Source: Cepaea nemoralis
Lineage: Eukaryota > Mollusca > Gastropoda > Stylommatophora > Helicidae
Assembly (NCBI GenBank): GCA_014155875.1
Contig: JACEFZ010017434.1
Location: forward strand, 1-64,000
Length of the DNA stretch: 64,000 nucleotides
Direction: 5' to 3'
Shown here: one piece after another, positions 1 to 12,496 of the stretch
How the letters are laid out: each line of letters opens with the position of its first letter
Position numbering within the stretch: position 1 is the first letter of the stretch
Program-made: the position numbers and the translations under genes
The notes under the pieces: model-generated
What the model saw: only the letters and a program-made list of their open reading frames with translations
The model's database searches: none
Told to the model about the DNA's origin: nothing

Positions 1-203
1 TGAGGCCCAACAACCAACAACTACCATCAATGGCCTTACATCAAAGATCATCTGCGACGAGACCAAGAGGACGTCCAAGAAGAAAATGGATTGACGACAT
101 CAAAGACATTGTACAATCACACGGAATGACACTATCAAGCGCCGCTCACAGGGCGCTTGAGCGCAAATTATTCCTCCCCACGACGCTTGACGGCAGAAGT
201 TGA
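1..203 (+). pseudogene. 3' end of an RTE-type LINE coding region
   Basis: The frame that stops at 201-203 reads as the extreme C-terminus of an RTE-type endonuclease-reverse transcriptase. It has a basic GRPRRKW block followed by a short helix-forming tail, the same layout as the ends of the longer RTE copies in this window. The element enters from outside the window, so its length is unknown. A (GAT)n run follows the stop directly, as expected for the simple-repeat tail of an RTE LINE. No host function is suggested. Confidence 0.7.
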
Positions 204-204
204 A

Positions 205-274
<70 letters not shown>
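204..274 (+). repeat. (GAT)n microsatellite, LINE tail
   Basis: About 23 GAT units directly after the LINE stop codon. Read as the variable 3' tail of the LINE. Confidence 0.9.
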
Positions 275-276
<2 letters not shown>

Positions 277-429
277 TGTTATTTTATGAATGTGTTTTTC
301 TAATAGCTTTGATAGCGACGATAGTAAGGAAATGGGTCTATAATTACCCTAGATGCTATTATCATTTGAGCCATTTTTAAGTAGAGGTTAAACTTTAGCA
401 ATTTTTAATGCAGGTGGAAAGTAATTTTT

Positions 430-1983
430 GCGGTACAATTCAGTTCACACAGAATTGGAGGAGGGTGAAAGGAATAAAAAAGTAAAGATGCAGGATTTCA
501 AATTCCGGGCAGAAGAGGTAAAAAAAGATGAAGTCGGAAAAGTTTATAAATGAAGTCGGTGGAGATGTGACATTGGGGAAATTCTGGAGGCTGCACCGAC
601 AGATAAACAGAAAGGCGATGCCCGGTACACATGATACAGTTTATGGTGATAACAACCGACATATGACAACTGATCAGGACAGAGGGGAGGCTTTTCTTGC
701 CCGATTTCTCAGACAGGCAGATCAGCAGGACAGGGCTATTAGGATATAGTCAGAGAAGCCTTGTCACGGGTCCCTAGGAGGGATGACTGTGAAAATATGA
801 TACAGGTAGAGGATATTAAACGGGTGCTGAAGAGATCTAAAGACACAGCACAAGGCCAGGATTGGGTTAGATACACCCATATGAAGAACATAAATGATGG
901 GGACATGGAGGATATGGCCCTTTCTTTCAAGCTAAGCTTGAACACGGCAGAAATACCCCAAGATTGGTTGCACACCTATCTGCAGGACCGTGCGGTAAAT
1001 TGTCTCAGTATGATGCAAGTCTTCGAAATACCGCCACTTACATGTTGTTTTCTTTAAAAATACCACCCCCTTATGAAGCCCCCCTTACTGTGCCACTTGA
1101 TGCGGCCGCCTCTCTGTAACATAGCAATGCACGGCCCTGCCTACCAGGTCCCATGTCCAAAGCCAGGTAGGGATCACTCTAGACTTAATTAATGCAGAAT
1201 CATAACTCTGCAAACTACCTTTGGCATGCTCCAGGGACATTTTGGAAACTTGTCAATTGTTTCCTATTGGGCTCGGGGGTTACTGGCCTGGGAAGGACAC
1301 CTGGGCCAATGCGGCAACTTGTGCATTTGATGTCTATAAGGGCTTCCAGGAGAAACAAGAGAGTGGCTGTGGTTCTTGACCTGGAGGATGCGTATAACAA
1401 GGTCAGGTGTGATCGGTTGATATGCACTCTGTTGGATATGAAGGTCTGCCATTGAATTGTCTATTGGATTGCTGCAGTCCTTTTATTAGCGTGACCTTCT
1501 GACACCTGTACTATTACATGTGGGCTGCCATAGGGATCTGGCATGTCCCCATTGCTCTTTAATGTTTATACCAGAAACGTTGCAGCTATTGAGACATCGG
1601 GATTTGGTAGTTCTTGACATTAGCAGATGATGTGCCGGTGTACAGATAGGGAAGAGACAGGGAATGTTGGGCTGAAGACTTACATATGGCAGTAAATATG
1701 GCGGCAGAGTGGTGCAGGGACGCAGGAGCCGTTATCAACCGTTAACAAGGCGTCGATTGTGTGGTACTCCATGAATAACCGGATCGTGAAGGCAGATGTC
1801 CCATGTATTATATTGAATTGGTGAGTTTTAGTAGAGAAATTAATCTGAAGTATTTGGGAATCACCTCTACAGGTGTGTGTATTTTAAGGATCATGTGGAG
1901 TCTTTGGTGGTGAAAGCTGGTAAAGGACTTAATGCAATATGAGCGATAGCAGCAACCAGGGTAGATAAGAGGATGCCTTACAC
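430..1983 (+). pseudogene. Left half of a split RNase H-bearing LINE (LINE A)
   Basis: Decayed coding DNA of an I/Jockey-group LINE, related to the better copy at 44618-47061. Recognisable in order: a FWRLHR linker segment (about 580-620), a QDWLHTYL motif (near 960-990), the RT motif DLEDAYN (about 1380-1400), and the stretch leading to the thumb near 1970. The copy has many stops and frameshifts. About 985-1189 replaces the expected PLPKP segment with unrecognised DNA, perhaps a small insertion. The sequence stops at the hAT boundary at 1983 and resumes at 25609 with the next residues of the same protein. The true 5' limit is unclear. Confidence 0.8.
1976..1983. repeat. Left target-site duplication of the 23.6 kb hAT element
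   Basis: CCTTACAC directly before the hAT end. It matches CTTTACAC at 25609-25616 in 7 of 8 bases. Eight bases is the duplication length of hAT elements. Confidence 0.85.
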
Positions 1984-2361
1984 CAGTGTTTCCCAACGTG
2001 GGGCCCACACTCCAAGGGGGGAGCAATTCGATTGTTAAGGGGGGCAATTCGAAAATGGACTCGTCCAGAGTTTAAGTTAACCGTATGGTGACTCTCAGTC
2101 GCTATTCGAGCTGGGTAAACGTCCAGTGTAAGTAACTTCTGTCCGCCATGTTAGTAGCCGTAATTTCATTGTTAGACGTTAGAGTTGAACTACTGGTTAT
2201 ACTGGGTCGGCACTACGCATTTCGCGCTATTTGTTCTGAATGGCGCGAAATGCTTAGTGCCGGGATCTCAGTTTCTGCAGTGTTTCAAAGTAACGCCCAG
2301 CATTCACCGTTAGTGTTAATTTGAAATAAGCGTCCGTTAATTTGTTGTAAAAGTCTCGTCG

Positions 2362-2466
<105 letters not shown>

Positions 2467-2634
2467 GATGGTGTTTCCACCTTGTCGTGGTGGGGGAGCT
2501 TGAGTTTCTCAATGACCCTGAGAGCTATGCCGGCGGTAGCGTAGCTACCAGCAGGGCCTCCCAAGCCGGACAGGTCAAAGGGTAGAGAACAGACAAAGAG
2601 AAACACCCGCGTCCTCCAGGTTGGGGGTTGAAGC

Positions 2635-5600
2635 GTGGGGTTAACACCCCCACCTTTGTACAAACCTTTCTTTGCTACGAAACAAATACATGAGCCTCGA
2701 TATCGGACTGACTTATCTGGACAACGACCTTGGAACGTTAAAGGACTTTTGAGATTTGGAACATGGAATTTACGGACACTATATCGAGCTGGAGCAGCCG
2801 AAGAACTAACCTGGGAGCTGGTTGAATATCAAATGGATATAACATCAATTCAAGAAATAAGGTGACCAGGAGAGGGTACTTTAGAGCAAAATGGAATGAT
2901 TATAATATATGGAGGAAACACCCAAAATAAACATGAATTAGGAACAGGATTTGTCATCAAAAAAGAGTTATGGGGGAACGTTTTAAACTTTAAAGCTTTT
3001 AATGACAGGATTAGTAAATTACGAATAAAAGGTAAATGGAAAAATATAACGATGATTAATGTACATGCACCTACTGAAGAGAAAGAAGATGATATTAAAG
3101 AAGAATTTTATAATGATCTGGAAGATGTCATAGAAGAAACCCCCAAACAGAACATCCTGATTGTGCTGGGAGACTTCAATGCAAAAATAGGTAGAGAGCA
3201 AACTAATAAAAAAAGTGGCCGGTATGGAAAGCCTACATACAACTTCAAATGATAATGGATGGAGAGTCATCAACCTGGCAGAAGCCAAAGGACTGCAGAT
3301 TAGCAGTACCAGACTACAAAGAAAGGATATACACAAACAAACTTGGAAATCATGTGACAAAAGAACCTATAATCAAATAGATCACATTTTAATTAACAAC
3401 AGAAATGCATCAAACATACAGCAAGTCAGAAGTTATAGAGGAGCTGAGTGCCACAGTGACCACTTCCTCGTTGGAGCAAAATTTAAAATAAAACTTAAGA
3501 GAGCTTTCTATACTAAATTACAAAGATTACACCCAACATATAACAGAGAAAAACTACAAGACATTACAGTCAAAGAGAAATTTACAGATGAAATAAAATG
3601 TAAACTTGAAACTCTGCAAAACCCTTCGGAGGAAAGCGTTGACCAAACTTGGTTGAACATCAAGAATACAATTCAATCTACCGCAGAAGAATGTCTCGGT
3701 GTGTTAATCACGCATAGAAAGAACAGATGGTTCAATCAAAAATGTGAAGAAGCAGTCATTAGGAAGAAGAATGCCAGACATGTATGGTTAAATGACATCA
3801 ATAACATCCAAAAGGAAGAGCATTATAGAAATGAATGTAAAGAGGCTACAAAAATAGTCAGACAGCAGAAGCGAGAATATATGAGTAATATAATCAAAGA
3901 TATGGAAACTAATCACCAGAAAAATGAATCCAGAAAATTTTTTAAAGAACTGAAGTCAATGAAACGAGGGCACCAACAAAACACATATGGTTTAAAAGAC
4001 AAAAATGGGAATATGATAAATACCAATGAGGAAATGTGCAACACATGGAAAGAATATTTTATTGAATTACTAAATTGTGAAGCTCCAAGTAACATTTTCC
4101 CACAGGAAGAGGTTCTAACATGCGAACCACAAATTGAAGAACCTACATTTGAAGAAATCCTATATGTAATCACACGACTTAAAAACAATAAGGCAACTGG
4201 GACTGATGGAATTGCTGTTGAATTTATAAAGGCAGGTGGCCATGCATTACATCTAAAGCTATACGAACTAATAATAAAAATCTGGAGGACAGAAGAATTA
4301 CCCCATGACTGGAAAGAGTCATTATTGATACCTATCTTTAAGAAAGGAGACAAGTTCCAATGTGGAAATTATAGAGGAATATCACTACTGTCCACAAGCT
4401 ATAAGATACTATCCGCAGTATTACTAAATAGACTAAAACCATATTCAGAAGACATATTAGGTGACTACCAGGCGGGTTTTAGACAAAACAGATCAACAAT
4501 AGATCAGATATTTATCTTACGACAAATAGCCGAGAAACATTGGGAATATAAAAGAGATCTCCATAACATTTTTGTGGATTTTAAAAAGGCTTATGATAGT
4601 GTCCATAGGAATAGTCTATGGAATGCTATGCAGGAATTTGGAATACCAAGGAAGTTAATCAACATGACCAGACTATGCATGGAAGATACTTATAATATAG
4701 TAACATATAAAGGCAGGAAATCAGACCCCTTCCAAATAACATCTGGCTTGAAACAGGGTGATGCACTATCGCCGCTACTCTTCAATCTGGCTCTAGAGAA
4801 AGTTGTAAGGAAGATAAAGGAGGAATGTGATATTGGAGGAACATCCAAGCTGCTTGGTTATGCAGATGATATAGATATTATAGGGCAAAGTGAACAAAAG
4901 ACATTGGAAATATTGACTCACTTAAAGGAAAAAGCCCAACAGATGGGGCTGGTTATCAACCAAGATAAGACAGAATATATGGTAATTTCAAGAGACGGAA
5001 TGGCTAAAAACTCTGGCCACATACAAATAGATAATATGACCATTAAAAGAACGGAAACATACAAATACCTGGGTACAATCTTCAACTGCTCCAACATCAT
5101 AAGGGAAGAAATACAAACTAGAATCAACTCTGGAAATAAGATATACTATGCACTACAACATCTACTAAAATCAAAGGCGCTATCTCGTAACACCAAAATC
5201 ACAATATACAAAACACTGATCAGACCAGTTGTGCTGTATGGCTCTGAAACCTGGAGTACAACGAAAGGAGACGAAGCCTTGTTACAAACCTTTGAGAACA
5301 AAATTTTAAGACGCATCTTTGGACCCATTAGGGATACACAAAGTGGAGAGTGGAAAAGAAGAAGTAACAAAGACATTTATGATCTGTTTAAGTCCCCGCT
5401 AATCACTGGTATCATGAAGGCTAATAGACTACAATGGCTGGGGCATATAGAAAGAATGGAAGATAATAGGGAAACAAAACTCGCTTACACTCAGGAAATA
5501 AATGACCGTAGACCCCGAGGTAGACCAAGAAGACGGTGGAGAGATAATACATGTACAGACCTACAAGCACTTGGAATCAACGACTGGCAAGAGAAGGTCC

Positions 5601-5650
5601 ACCAGAGAGACGAATGGAGACGGATTGTATTTGCAGCAAAGAACCATTGA
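2635..5650 (+). pseudogene. RTE endonuclease-reverse transcriptase, broken twice
   Basis: The protein nicks target DNA and copies the LINE RNA at the nick. The endonuclease starts near 2755 (GTWNLRTL) and continues through GDFNAK (about 3170) and SDHF (about 3460). The RT shows DFKKAYD (about 4577), a KQGDALSPLLFNL box (about 4755) and the YADD active site (about 4859). The region after 3215 is open for 811 codons to the stop at 5648-5650. Two lesions break it: a TGA at 2863-2865, where the family normally has Trp after QEIR, and a frameshift between about 3225 and 3240. Everything downstream of the frameshift, including the whole RT, is open. Confidence 0.85.
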
Positions 5651-5726
5651 CTTGGAATCAACGACTGGCAAGAGAAGGTCCACCAGAGAGACGAATGGAA
5701 ACGGATTGTATTTGCAGCAAAGAACC
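5570..5726 (+). repeat. 76-bp tandem duplication at the LINE 3' end
   Basis: 5570-5645 is repeated at 5651-5726 with about one mismatch, separated by 5 bases that include the stop codon. The first copy encodes the C-terminus and the second lies in the 3' UTR. Confidence 0.93.
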
Positions 5727-5756
5727 TCAATGGCTCGGAAAGCTGAAGAAGAAGAA

Positions 5757-6871
<1,115 letters not shown>

Positions 6872-6880
6872 TATATATAT

Positions 6881-8511
6881 AAAAGGCAATCTCCGTCTGT
6901 ATGTATGTCCTTTATGCGTTCGCGAACGGTCCATCCGATTGAGATGAAATTTTCTACACGTCTTCCTCTCATTCTCGCGCTGCTAACTGTGATATTTGTT
7001 TAGTGTGAAATCGGCTGATTACTTAATATTATTTAATTTTTCATTTTTCATTATAATTTATATATAGCGAGGGGACATAACTCTAGAAAAGTTATTTGAA
7101 GGGGCATAACTTTTAATAACATTGCTATATACCTTATAGTCATATTGTTGCATCGTTTTCAAAGATTTATAAACTCTTTGTCTATAGTTATGTACCGGCA
7201 TATGAGTTATAATAAATAATGATACAAGCTTTAAGGCATTTTCAAAGTTTTCATAAAAATAATGCATAATGCATAACATTGTAACTCATCTTTTTATGCT
7301 TAAGAAGTTATCTACAGTCATGCAGGTGATTAAAAACAGTTTTCATTAGAAATAATGGATGGTGTGTGGAAGGACATTCTTTTAAGTTACTTTTTTTTGT
7401 TGTATGAATTTAATGAGATGCTAGCCGCCAGGAGCTGGGCGAAGCCACGCCGGGTCAGATAGATAGACAGACCCACCTTTTCGCTGCAGTTATCTACAGG
7501 CATATGCGTTATAATCCTCCTCCTCCTCTCCCCTCCTCCTCCTCATACCCTCTTTCCTCTTCCCCTCCCCCTCCTCCTCTCCCTCCTCCATCCTCCTCCT
7601 CCCTCTATCTCCTCTTCCTCCCTCCTCCTCCCACTTCCTCCTCCTCCTTCCTCCTCCTCCTCCCTCTTCTTCCTCCTACCTCCTCGCCCTCCTCCATCCT
7701 CCTAATCACTCCTCTTCCTTCCTCCTTCCTTCTCCTCCTCTCTCCTCCTACTCCCTCCTCCTCCCTCCTCCTCCCTCCTCCTCCTATGTCCTCCCCCTTC
7801 ATCCCTCCTCCTCCCTCCTCCTCCTTCTCCTATCTTATCCTCCCTCCTCCTCCTACCTCCTCCTCCCCCTCCTCCCTCCTCCTCATCCCTCCTCCTCCCT
7901 TCACCTCCTTCCTCCTCATCCTCTCTCCTCCTCCCTCCTCCTCCTCCCTCCTCCTCCCTCCTCCTCCTCCCTCCACATCCCTCCTCCTCCCTCTTCCTCC
8001 TCCTCCCTCCTCATCCTCCATCCTCCTCCCCCTCCTTCTCCTCCCTCCTCCTCCCTCCTCCTCCCTCTACCTCCTCCCTCCTCATCCCTCCTCCTCCTCC
8101 CTCCGCCTCCTCCCTCCACCTCCTCCCTCCTCCTCCTCTCTTCTCCTCCTCCCTCCTCCTCCCTCTCCTCCTCTTTCTTCCTCCTCCCTCCTCCTCCTGC
8201 GTTCTTCTCCTCCCTCCTTCTTCCTCCTCCTCCTTCTTCTTCCTCCTCCCTCTTCCTCCTCCCTCTCCTCCCTCCTCCTCCCTCTTCCTCCTCCTCCCTC
8301 TTCCTCCTCCTCCCCCTCCTCCTCCCCTCCTCCTCCCTCTCCCTCCTCCTTCCTCCTCCACCCATCTCCCTCCTCCTCCCTCTTCCTCCTCCTCCTACCT
8401 CCTCCCCTCGCTCTCCTCCTCCCTTCTCCCCCTCCTCCCTTATCCCCCTCCTCCCTCCTCCTCCTCCTTCCTCCTCCCTCCTCCTCCCTCCTCCTCTTCT
8501 CTCCTCCTCCT
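6881..8511 (+). mobile_element. CTAG-ending repeat, copy 2, left part
   Basis: Same 5' block as copy 1 (ATCTCCGTCTG start, CCATCCGATTGAGATGAAA motif, AT-rich middle with the TTATCTACAGGCATATGCG motif). It then runs into a roughly 1 kb CCT tract. The Gmr1-like element interrupts it at 8512 and it resumes at 18753-19621. Confidence 0.6.
7516..8511 (+). repeat. (CCT)n-rich polypyrimidine tract, left part
   Basis: About 1 kb with almost only C and T on this strand and very few A or G interruptions. Long Ser/Pro/Leu and Arg/Glu/Gly reading frames here are artefacts of the repeat. The tract was split by the LTR element at 8512 and continues at 18753. Confidence 0.97.
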
Positions 8512-9101
8512 TGCCACATAGTGGTCACGCCCACATGCACCACCTAATGTAAATTAGGAGATTCCCAGTCTAACAATAGAATGACTTGACGACTAGAAAC
8601 TTAGGACGACGTAATCATCGTCAGGGACAGCAGAAGGTGACTTCGAGAAAGGACATCAAGACGGCTGTGTGTGTTTTTCCCTGAAAGCTCCGTGAGCAAA
8701 AGGTTTGATCATTTAGGGCAAGGCATTGTTACTGAGGAAGGGATATCGCCGCCTGTTTATATATAGCATTCTTGTCATACTCAGGACCGGAACATATATC
8801 AAGTATAGACAATGAGTTAACGAGTTATTTTTGGACATTAGCTGCAATATGCTTTAGGAGATTGGGTAATTATGGAATTAGATGAACGGCCAAGTTTGTA
8901 TTAACATATATAACGTCCCGTCCCCGTGTCAGGGGCATTATACAGCAGGGTTGTGTTCATTTTTGTCTAAAAAGAGAGCAGATCCGAAATAAAAGGATTT
9001 ATCTCAAAATTATATCAGTCTTCCAGGTGAGCGACTTTTGTTATATAAATTCATTCAAGTTTGAGTTTTAATGCTTCGGCGGTTGAATGCATGTTGAGAC
9101 A
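8512..9101 (+). repeat. 5' LTR of the Gmr1-like element
   Basis: 590 bp, TG...CA ends (TGCCACATAG to TTGAGACA). A TATATAA box is at 8907-8913 and an AATAAA signal at 8988-8993, a plausible promoter and polyadenylation pair that would place R between them. Nearly identical to 18156-18752. Confidence 0.95.
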
Positions 9102-9103
9102 CG

Positions 9104-9121
9104 TGGGGACTTCGATCCGAG
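9104..9121 (+). other. Putative primer-binding site
   Basis: Two bases after the 5' LTR the sequence begins TGGGGACTTCGATCCGA. This is the complement of a tRNA 3' end finishing in CCA with a GATCGAA-like T-loop. The tRNA species is not identified. Confidence 0.6.
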
Positions 9122-12100
9122 GAAACAATGGTGTAATGCAAACAAGCGACGATTGATTCCCGCCATATCAGAAGTAAATATACAAAGAATGCGCGCCACG
9201 ATGATAAATTCCTTAGCACGATAAGACATCAGGAGTACACATAATGCGACAACATGGCGGCTGAGTTAATGTAAGCTTTATTACGCTGCCAGAGAAAAAC
9301 GATACATTGTACATTGCACATTATCGTTTGTACACAAAGTAAGACATTATTTTAACCTTCCGAGTTATTTATGAAAAGGGACTGTCGTTTTTAAAGATAA
9401 ATAATTGCACGTCAAGTTGAAGTGCAAACGACGCGCACCATCCTAAACTCAGCGGAAGCCGAAATTGCAGCTCGTGTAAAGATCAGTTACAGACTGCAAG
9501 TATTTAATATTTCTCGATATTAAGTGGATGTCATTCGCCACACACAACTTAAGAGATTAAACCTGTACTATTCCACATATCTAAATGACAATGGATCTGC
9601 AACAATTAGTAGACGCTGTGGTTGTACACAGTGAGCAGCTGGGGTTGGAATTAAATTGTAGGAAGACACAGGTTATGGTCGTCACTAGGAAGAACGAAGT
9701 ACCACAATGTAATATACAAGTAAATGGGAATATTCTTCAACAAGTGAATCGGTTCAATTATCTCGGAACAGTCATAACATCTGATGGCAGATGCCTTGAA
9801 GAGATTAGAACAAGAATCGCCATTGCGAAAGTAGCCTTTAGCAAGATGAAAAACATTCTGACCAATAAAATGATGTCAATTGAAACGAGAAAAAGAGTGT
9901 TGAGGGGATACATAGAGCCTGTTCTTTTGTATGGATGTGAAACTTGGACAATGTGCAGTCAAGCTGAAAAACATCTGATGGCTGCAGAAATGTGGTTTCT
10001 GAGGAAAATGCAAAGAATACCATGGACAGATAGAAAAACCAACGACCAAGTACTACAAGAGACAAATGAAAATCGTAGATTGATTAGAGAAATTAGACGT
10101 AGACAGTCAAAAATTTTTGGACATGTTATGAGAAGAAATGGACTGGAGAACTTAGTGACAGCTGGCAAGATCGAAGGGAACAGACCAAGAGGAAGACCGA
10201 GAGGAAAATACCTGGATGGCTTGGCCACATGGCATGGACGAGACAGGAACACTGAGCTGATCCACGACTCTGGTGATCGAGTGAAATGGCGAATCATGAC
10301 CGCCCACGCTTTCCGGCATGGCACATGATTGATTGATTGAAATGACAATGGAACACATTATCAGTGTCGAATGTCCGCTATCAGGAGACATACTACACTT
10401 ACTAGTACCAAATTTGTACCCAGGACGGAACTAGATATGTCTTGGAATTAGACATAGTTGACACAGATTCCTTAGACAGACTAGACAAGCAGTTGACACA
10501 GCACTCTGCACAACGCTTGAACAGTAATGTACCTCACAATCAAGATACACTTGGCGAGAAGAATGATACCTCCATAATATTATTATTATTGGCTGCCGAC
10601 AATCTGCCAAATTTACACTATTGACACAAGGAACATTCATTATTCTTCTGGGGACATTAACTAGTTTACATTTATCTATATCGGATGTTACTATGAAGGT
10701 ACATTATACATTATCGGGAGTACCTACACTTCCCTCCACCAAGAGTCTGAAGGAAATATAGGTGGGTGGGACATTCAGTGGAACTCTACACACGATATAT
10801 TACGTCGGGACTTATTGCATCGAGTCCTACACTACCACTCTGATACCAGGCTATTTAGACAACGCCACGTGTAGATACTCAGAAGCCAGGACATTAGGGG
10901 CAACGCCAGATGCATCAACATAGAATACCACACACGATTTAAGAGTTTACGATTTATATTTACCCATAATCAAGTCACCGAAATTAAATGAAGACATGGG
11001 ATGCCAACGCTGTTCATAAGGAATCCACGAATATTATGGTGGACTCAACGACACTACTTACGTAATAGAGGACAGTACATAAACATTATTCACATACAGG
11101 ACATTATTGCACACAGATACGATGACATACTATTCTGAAATCGCTGAAGATGTCATTACATTGGAAGAACAGCATCTCGGTCAATCGAGACCGAACACTA
11201 GTTAGTTACATCAACATTTACGAACAACCGTAACGCCTGGACACAACGCCAACAAGGCCAGTATGATGATGCCATTATTAGGAACATATAGAGACACTTA
11301 GGGATATTACACATATTACCGCTGTACCAAGGGATTTATCGACATTGTTCCAATGTTACCGATCCACTTAGGACACCGTTACGATTAGGGATTGACACCT
11401 CTGTTGCAACATTAACGCATACGAAATTTCTACACGGAATGTCGGACTTTTCTACATCAACACTTTACATTGGACACTGATTGACTTTACACGGATACAC
11501 TACACACGTCAGGAGGCTACTCACTTTACACTTCAGCGGTTACACATCAGAACGTTATACGGAGTGACATTGTTCTTATTGGGCGTGATACCATTCGTCT
11601 TCACGCTAAACTTTACGACGCTATACTCCATTGTGGACATTAAGCGTTCCAGTACCCACAGCATTCAGCTGCTATAACTCAAGTATCGTCGAAAACACCC
11701 AAGCCAATCACGTTTCTCAGAGATTGGTTACGAACCGCGCTTGGTTCGGGTTTAAGTACAAATTCATTCGTACTTTCGTACAGGCAAGGAGCGGTCTACT
11801 TCCTTATACAATTCCTTCCCTTGGCATATCGTGGTTAACATATAGGATGTAAATTATCGAGCATTATATTTACGGACACGAGAACCGGAAAAAGGCCAGT
11901 AATTTTGTTCATTGTTGATTGATGTTATGTTGACTCATAATAAGGCTATTTATTTTATTTTGTGGGTGGTTGGAAGGGTTGATTGGTGCATGAAGTGATT
12001 TGTGTGTTGATAGTCGCCAGATCATTACGGATTCAATTTTTGTTTTGATCTTGCGGGTGTCACCATAATACTATTATCTTGTCTGTACGTTAGTAGTATA

Positions 12101-12496
12101 GTAGGAGCAGTATCCTTTAAAAAAAAAAAAAATAAATTTGTTATTGTTTGTGAACAGTAAGATGTATTTGCGTCACTCGTCATTCGTCTTTTATAATTAT
12201 TAGTTGTCTTGCGTTGTATATATATTGTGTATTGGATATATTTATTCATATTTATTTCTCTAGTTATATTTATTTCGATCATTATAGAGAAATTTGATTG
12301 ATTTTTTGTGTGAATTTACACTACAAATTTAATTGAGTCTATATTTTCTCAATGGTGATACGAGATTTACCTTACTATCTAAGTGATAGTGAGTTGAGAC
12401 AATATCACAATTCTTGTCGATTCTTTTCTTCTCTTGCCTACTACTATATTTATTTCAGCCAGATAGCTCATTTTACAGGTAGGACAAGAAGACAAG
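9122..12496 (+). other. Long untranslated leader of the Gmr1-like element
   Basis: About 2.6 kb of leader after removing the 757-bp LINE insertion and its duplicated target. No convincing coding region is present. The texture is unusual: GACATT, TTACAC and related words recur many times between about 10640 and 11640. A 12-bp A run is near 12118-12132. The gag start follows at 12497. Confidence 0.6.
9583..10352 (+). mobile_element. 5'-truncated RTE LINE with 13-bp target duplication
   Basis: LINE DNA runs from 9596 to 10339 and is flanked by AAATGACAATGGA at 9583-9595 and 10340-10352, a perfect 13-bp target duplication. It encodes only the C-terminal part of the RTE protein, open from about 9585 to 10328, and ends in a TGATTGATTG tail. 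It is closely similar to the full-length minus-strand copy at 49510-52715. Truncation starts just after the YADD region. It landed in the leader of the Gmr1-like element. Confidence 0.95.

Noticed and set aside
7504..8547. 347-codon open frame rich in Ser, Pro and Leu, and its Arg/Glu/Gly antisense frames
   Set aside because: Pure product of the CCT tract. Any frame through such a tract stays open.
11631..11852. 73-codon frame in the Gmr1 leader
   Set aside because: No recognisable domain. It lies in untranslated leader and has no support as a gene.
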